In this document: in pieces, positions 5,481 to 8,067 of the stretch | Layout of the letters: every line of letters starts with the position of its first letter | Numbering within the stretch: the first letter of the stretch is position 1 | Assembly (NCBI GenBank): GCA_017989775.1 | Contig: JAGNPF010000050.1 | Span: 1 to 8,067, forward strand | Direction of reading: 5' to 3' | Source of the DNA: Flavobacterium sp. | GTDB lineage: Bacteria > Bacteroidota > Bacteroidia > Flavobacteriales > Flavobacteriaceae | Length of the DNA stretch: 8,067 nucleotides | Made by a program: the position numbers and the translations under genes | Notes under the pieces: generated by a model | Seen by the model: only the letters and a program-made list of their open reading frames with translations | Told to the model about the DNA's origin: nothing | Database searches by the model: none

Positions 5481-5960
5481 TTGAATCACGACATACATAT
5501 ATATACGGATGGAGCTGCCAAGGGAAACCCCGGTCGCGGTGGCTATGGCGTGGTGATGGAATTGGTGGGGACACCGCATAAAAAAGAATTCTACGAAGGC
5601 TTTCGCCATACTACCAATAACAGGATGGAATTGTTGGCTGTAATCGTTGGTCTCGAAAAGCTGAAAAACCCCAATATGAAAGTCTTGGTTATTTCAGATT
5701 CTAAATATGTGGTGGATTCTGTTTTGAAGAAATGGGTTTTCGGTTGGGAGAAAAAAGGTTTTGTCGGCAAGAAAAATCCTGATTTGTGGAAACGCTTTCT
5801 GTTGGTTTATAGAAAACATCAAGTCGATTTTAAATGGATAAAAGGACACAACAATCATCCCCAAAACGAACGCTGTGATGAATTGGCGGTTTTTGCATCG
5901 AACCAAAAAGAACTTTCTGTTGATGCTTTTTATGAAAAAGAAGAGGGGAAACTTTTATGA
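5481..5960 (+). CDS. rnhA: Ribonuclease HI, TTG start
   Basis: Cytosolic nuclease that cuts the RNA strand of RNA-DNA hybrids (R-loops, primers). At 159 residues it matches E. coli RNase HI closely. All five active-site residues are present: Asp10 in IYTDGAAKGNPG, Glu50 in TTNNRMELLA, Asp73 in VISDSKYV, His123 in KGHNNHP and Asp133 in NERCDELA. The basic protrusion (KKWVFGWEKKGFVGKKNPDLW region, 83-103) that grips the hybrid is also there. The start is decided by the sequence: the purN TAA at 5469-5471 is in the same frame, only three codons lie between it and the TTG at 5481, and the next in-frame ATG falls after the first catalytic Asp. No Shine-Dalgarno is visible, so translation probably follows on from purN. 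Confidence 0.95.
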   Translation: MNHDIHIYTDGAAKGNPGRGGYGVVMELVGTPHKKEFYEGFRHTTNNRMELLAVIVGLEKLKNPNMKVLVISDSKYVVDSVLKKWVFGWEKKGFVGKKNPDLWKRFLLVYRKHQVDFKWIKGHNNHPQNERCDELAVFASNQKELSVDAFYEKEEGKLL

Positions 5961-5981
5961 AAATTTTGCGAGTTCCAAATT

Positions 5982-6012
5982 TTGCAACTATAAAACTTAT
6001 GAACTATCTTTG
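5982..6012 (+). promoter_or_regulatory. Promoter of the PfkB-family kinase gene
   Basis: A TTG (5982-5984) and a perfect -7 box TATCTTTG (6005-6012) are 20 nt apart, within the range for Bacteroidota promoters. The implied start near 6019 leaves a leader of about 17 nt before the ATG at 6036. With a terminator after the kinase gene, this suggests a self-contained transcription unit. Confidence 0.7.
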
Positions 6013-6035
6013 CAGCTTAATTCGAAACTCACAGA

Positions 6036-6959
6036 ATGAATAAATTATTGATTGTTGGAACGGTTGCTTTCGACGCCATTGAAACACCTTTTGGCAAAAC
6101 AGACAAAATTTTGGGTGGTGCAGGAACTTATATAGGACTTTCTGCTTCTCATTTTAACCTTGAATCTGCCATTGTTTCTGTTGTTGGCGATGATTTTCCA
6201 CAAGAATATTTAGATTTATTGACCGATAGAAACATTGATATTTCAGGTCTTGAAGTGGTCAAAGGCGGAAAAACCTTTTTTTGGAGCGGTTTGTACCACA
6301 ACGATTTGAACTCTAGGGATACTTTGGCAACCGAGTTGAATGTCTTGGCCGATTTTCAACCAAAAGTTCCCCAAAAATTTAAAACTGCCGATGTGGTCAT
6401 GCTTGGAAACTTGCATCCATTGGTACAAAGCAGCGTTTTGGACCAAATGGACGTCAAACCAAAATTGGTGGTTTTGGATACCATGAATTTCTGGATGGAT
6501 TGTGCCTTGCCTGAATTGTTGGATGTCATGAAACGAGTGGATGTCATTACCATCAACGATGAAGAAGCCAGACAATTGTCGGGAGAATATTCGTTGGTGA
6601 AAGCAGCCGAAAAAATTCACGCAATGGGACCAAAATACGTGGTTATCAAAAAAGGGGAGCACGGCGCATTGTTGTTTCACGACAAACAAATTTTCTTTGC
6701 ACCAGCCCTGCCGCTGGAAGAGGTATTCGACCCGACAGGAGCCGGAGACACCTTTGCAGGAGGATTTGCTGGATATTTGACCCAAAGCGAAAACATATCA
6801 TTCAAAAACATGAAAAACGCCATTATTTATGGATCGAATTTAGCTTCCTTTTGCGTCGAGAAATTTGGAACCGAAAGAATGGTTGGATTGGAAAAAGAAG
6901 AAGTGGTGTCGAGATTGAAGCAATTCAAGGCATTGACCCAATTTGACATAGAACTATAA
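6036..6959 (+). CDS. PfkB-family (ribokinase-like) carbohydrate/nucleoside kinase, substrate unknown
   Basis: A 307-residue cytosolic kinase of the ribokinase fold that transfers phosphate from ATP to a sugar or nucleoside hydroxyl. Landmarks: N-terminal LLIVGTVAFDAIETPFG, the substrate-side GGAGTYIGLSAS (27-38), the mid-protein NDEEARQLSGE (174-184), KKGEHGALL (205-213) and the family signature DPTGAGDTFAGGFAGYL (232-248) with catalytic base Asp238 and the GAGD anion hole. The VAFDAIETPFG start recalls the 'ribokinase group C' branch, whose substrates are not settled; that placement is from memory. It lies 75 nt after rnhA and 64 nt before the PurF-like gene, yet has its own promoter and terminator, so neighbourhood to purine genes is only a hint of a nucleoside or ribose substrate. 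Confidence 0.92.
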   Translation: MNKLLIVGTVAFDAIETPFGKTDKILGGAGTYIGLSASHFNLESAIVSVVGDDFPQEYLDLLTDRNIDISGLEVVKGGKTFFWSGLYHNDLNSRDTLATELNVLADFQPKVPQKFKTADVVMLGNLHPLVQSSVLDQMDVKPKLVVLDTMNFWMDCALPELLDVMKRVDVITINDEEARQLSGEYSLVKAAEKIHAMGPKYVVIKKGEHGALLFHDKQIFFAPALPLEEVFDPTGAGDTFAGGFAGYLTQSENISFKNMKNAIIYGSNLASFCVEKFGTERMVGLEKEEVVSRLKQFKALTQFDIEL

Positions 6960-6971
6960 TGCAGAATTATG

Positions 6972-6994
6972 AAGCCTCGGAAACGGGGCTTTTT
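6972..6994 (+). terminator. Intrinsic terminator of the PfkB-family kinase gene
   Basis: AAGCCTCG (6972-6979) pairs with CGGGGCTT (6984-6991), seven Watson-Crick pairs and one T-G wobble, around a GAAA tetraloop (6980-6983). A run of five T (6990-6994), the first two within the stem, follows. It begins 13 nt after the kinase stop codon and ends 29 nt before the next ATG. Confidence 0.88.
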
Positions 6995-7023
6995 CAATAC
7001 AAAACCAACAACACTACTATACA

Positions 7024-8067
7024 ATGAGCGACGCAATTAAACACGAATGCGGGATTGCCCTTTTAAGATTAAAAAAACCGTTAGAATTCTACAAAGAAAA
7101 ATACGGAACGGCTTTCTACGGAATACAGAAAATGTATCTCCTAATGGAAAAGCAGCACAATCGGGGACAGGACGGAGCAGGTTTTGCAAGTATTAAATTG
7201 GATGTGGAACCGGGCGAAAGATACATTAGCCGTGTGCGTTCGAATGAATCACAACCTATTCAAGACGTATTTGCCCAGATAAACGACAGGATAAACGAGG
7301 AATTGGCATTGCATCCCGAGTATTTGGATGATGTGAGTTTGCAAAAGAAAATGATTCCTTATTTGGGAGAATTATTCTTGGGACACGTTCGTTACGGTAC
7401 ATTTGGAAAAAACAGCATCGAAAGCGTTCATCCTTTTTTACGTCAGAACAACTGGATGCACCGAAACCTGATTTTGGCCGGGAATTTCAACATGACCAAT
7501 GTAAAAGAACTTTTCCAAAACCTTATTGATTTAGGACAGCACCCAAAGGAAATGGCTGATACCGTTACGGTAATGGAAAAAATTGGACACTTCTTGGACA
7601 ATGCCGTAACCGATTTGTATCAAGAATGCAAGAATAATGGTTTGTCAAAAAGAGAAGCTTCGCCGGTCATAGCAGAAAAATTGGACGTGGCCAGAATTTT
7701 GAGAAGAGCTTCCAAGAATTTGGACGGAGGTTATGCCATGGCAGGACTTTTGGGTCACGGAGACGCATTTGTCTTCAGGGATCCGGCCGGAATTCGTCCT
7801 GCTTATTTTTATGAAGACGACGAAATTGTGGTGGTGGCTTCAGAACGTCCGGTTATCCAGACGGTTTTCAATGTGGATTTCGAAAAAGTAAAGGAATTGC
7901 AACCTGGAAACGCCTTGGTCATCAAGAAAAACGGAACGGTTACCGAGCAAGAAATCCTTCCTCCAACCGTTAAAAAAGCCTGTTCTTTCGAAAGAATTTA
8001 TTTCTCTCGCGGAAGCGATGCCGAAATATACCAAGAAAGGAAAAACCTAGGAAAGTTGATTCTTCCC
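7024..8067 (+). CDS. PurF-like amidophosphoribosyltransferase / class II glutamine amidotransferase (N-terminal part, runs off right edge)
   Basis: An open frame of 348 codons from ATG at 7024 to the window edge with no stop. It carries an Ntn-type glutaminase domain: Cys9 in KHECGIALL after a short removable leader, HNRGQDGAGFAS (45-56), GHVRYGTFG (120-128), LAGNFNMTN (151-159), FRDPAGIRPAYF (251-262), ASERPVIQ (272-279) and ERIYFSRGSD (323-332), the junction to the phosphoribosyltransferase half. PurF makes phosphoribosylamine from PRPP and glutamine, the first step of purine synthesis. The domain is enlarged: RGQ to HVRY spans about 73 residues against about 40 in E. coli PurF, and GN to the GGYAMAGLLG segment is also longer. 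The full protein is probably about 630 residues, as in related Bacteroidota, so it may be a paralogue of the standard PurF. No clear promoter or Shine-Dalgarno precedes it; transcription may depend on read-through of the kinase terminator. Confidence 0.87.
   Translation, partial: MSDAIKHECGIALLRLKKPLEFYKEKYGTAFYGIQKMYLLMEKQHNRGQDGAGFASIKLDVEPGERYISRVRSNESQPIQDVFAQINDRINEELALHPEYLDDVSLQKKMIPYLGELFLGHVRYGTFGKNSIESVHPFLRQNNWMHRNLILAGNFNMTNVKELFQNLIDLGQHPKEMADTVTVMEKIGHFLDNAVTDLYQECKNNGLSKREASPVIAEKLDVARILRRASKNLDGGYAMAGLLGHGDAFVFRDPAGIRPAYFYEDDEIVVVASERPVIQTVFNVDFEKVKELQPGNALVIKKNGTVTEQEILPPTVKKACSFERIYFSRGSDAEIYQERKNLGKLILP

Noticed and set aside
6243..6785. 180-codon minus-strand frame opposite the kinase gene
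   Set aside because: Shadow of the kinase coding frame; low-complexity hydrophobic/aromatic composition and no start signals.
1..8067. A new defence, mobile or secondary-metabolite system
   Set aside because: Every sizeable reading frame belongs to a core metabolic or RNA-processing family or to a conserved unknown; there are no direct repeats, transposase, integrase, CRISPR or toxin-antitoxin signatures.

Overview
The window is an ordinary stretch of core chromosome from a low-GC member of the Bacteroidota, most likely a Flavobacteriaceae species close to Flavobacterium. The signs are: start regions that are A-rich and lack Shine-Dalgarno sequences; promoters of the TTG-N18/20-TAnnTTTG type (best ahead of acpP and ahead of the PfkB kinase); an IPExxxVDY-family protein, which is typical of this group; and the gene order itself. 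I see no mobile element, CRISPR array, tRNA, rRNA or defence island. The interest is mainly in how the core genes are controlled.

Left half, minus strand (read from 4726 down to 1): acpP (acyl carrier protein), fabF (ketoacyl-ACP synthase II), rnc (RNase III), an IPExxxVDY protein and pyk (pyruvate kinase) form one co-oriented cluster that ends in a strong intrinsic terminator at 205-241. Beyond it begins another minus-strand gene, probably a Bax inhibitor-1/YccA-type membrane protein, of which only the first 39 codons are inside the window. The cluster is punctuated by RNA hairpins: one just after acpP, one in the fabF leader, and one inside the first codons of rnc. These could step expression down from the very abundant ACP to the low-copy RNase III.

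Middle (4727-4901): a 175-bp divergent intergenic region carries the consensus acpP promoter, a nested palindrome, and a weak promoter candidate for the plus-strand genes.

Right half, plus strand: purN (GAR formyltransferase) is followed after 9 nt by rnhA (RNase HI, TTG start). A PfkB-family sugar/nucleoside kinase follows with its own promoter and terminator. Last comes the N-terminal 348 codons of an enlarged PurF-like amidophosphoribosyltransferase homologue that runs off the right edge. purN and the PurF-like gene point to purine synthesis; the kinase's substrate cannot be read from the sequence.

I found no wholly new system. The best leads are the terminator-shaped hairpin within the rnc coding start, the palindrome/promoter/hairpin arrangement ahead of fabF, the enlarged PurF-like protein, and the uncharacterised IPExxxVDY gene.
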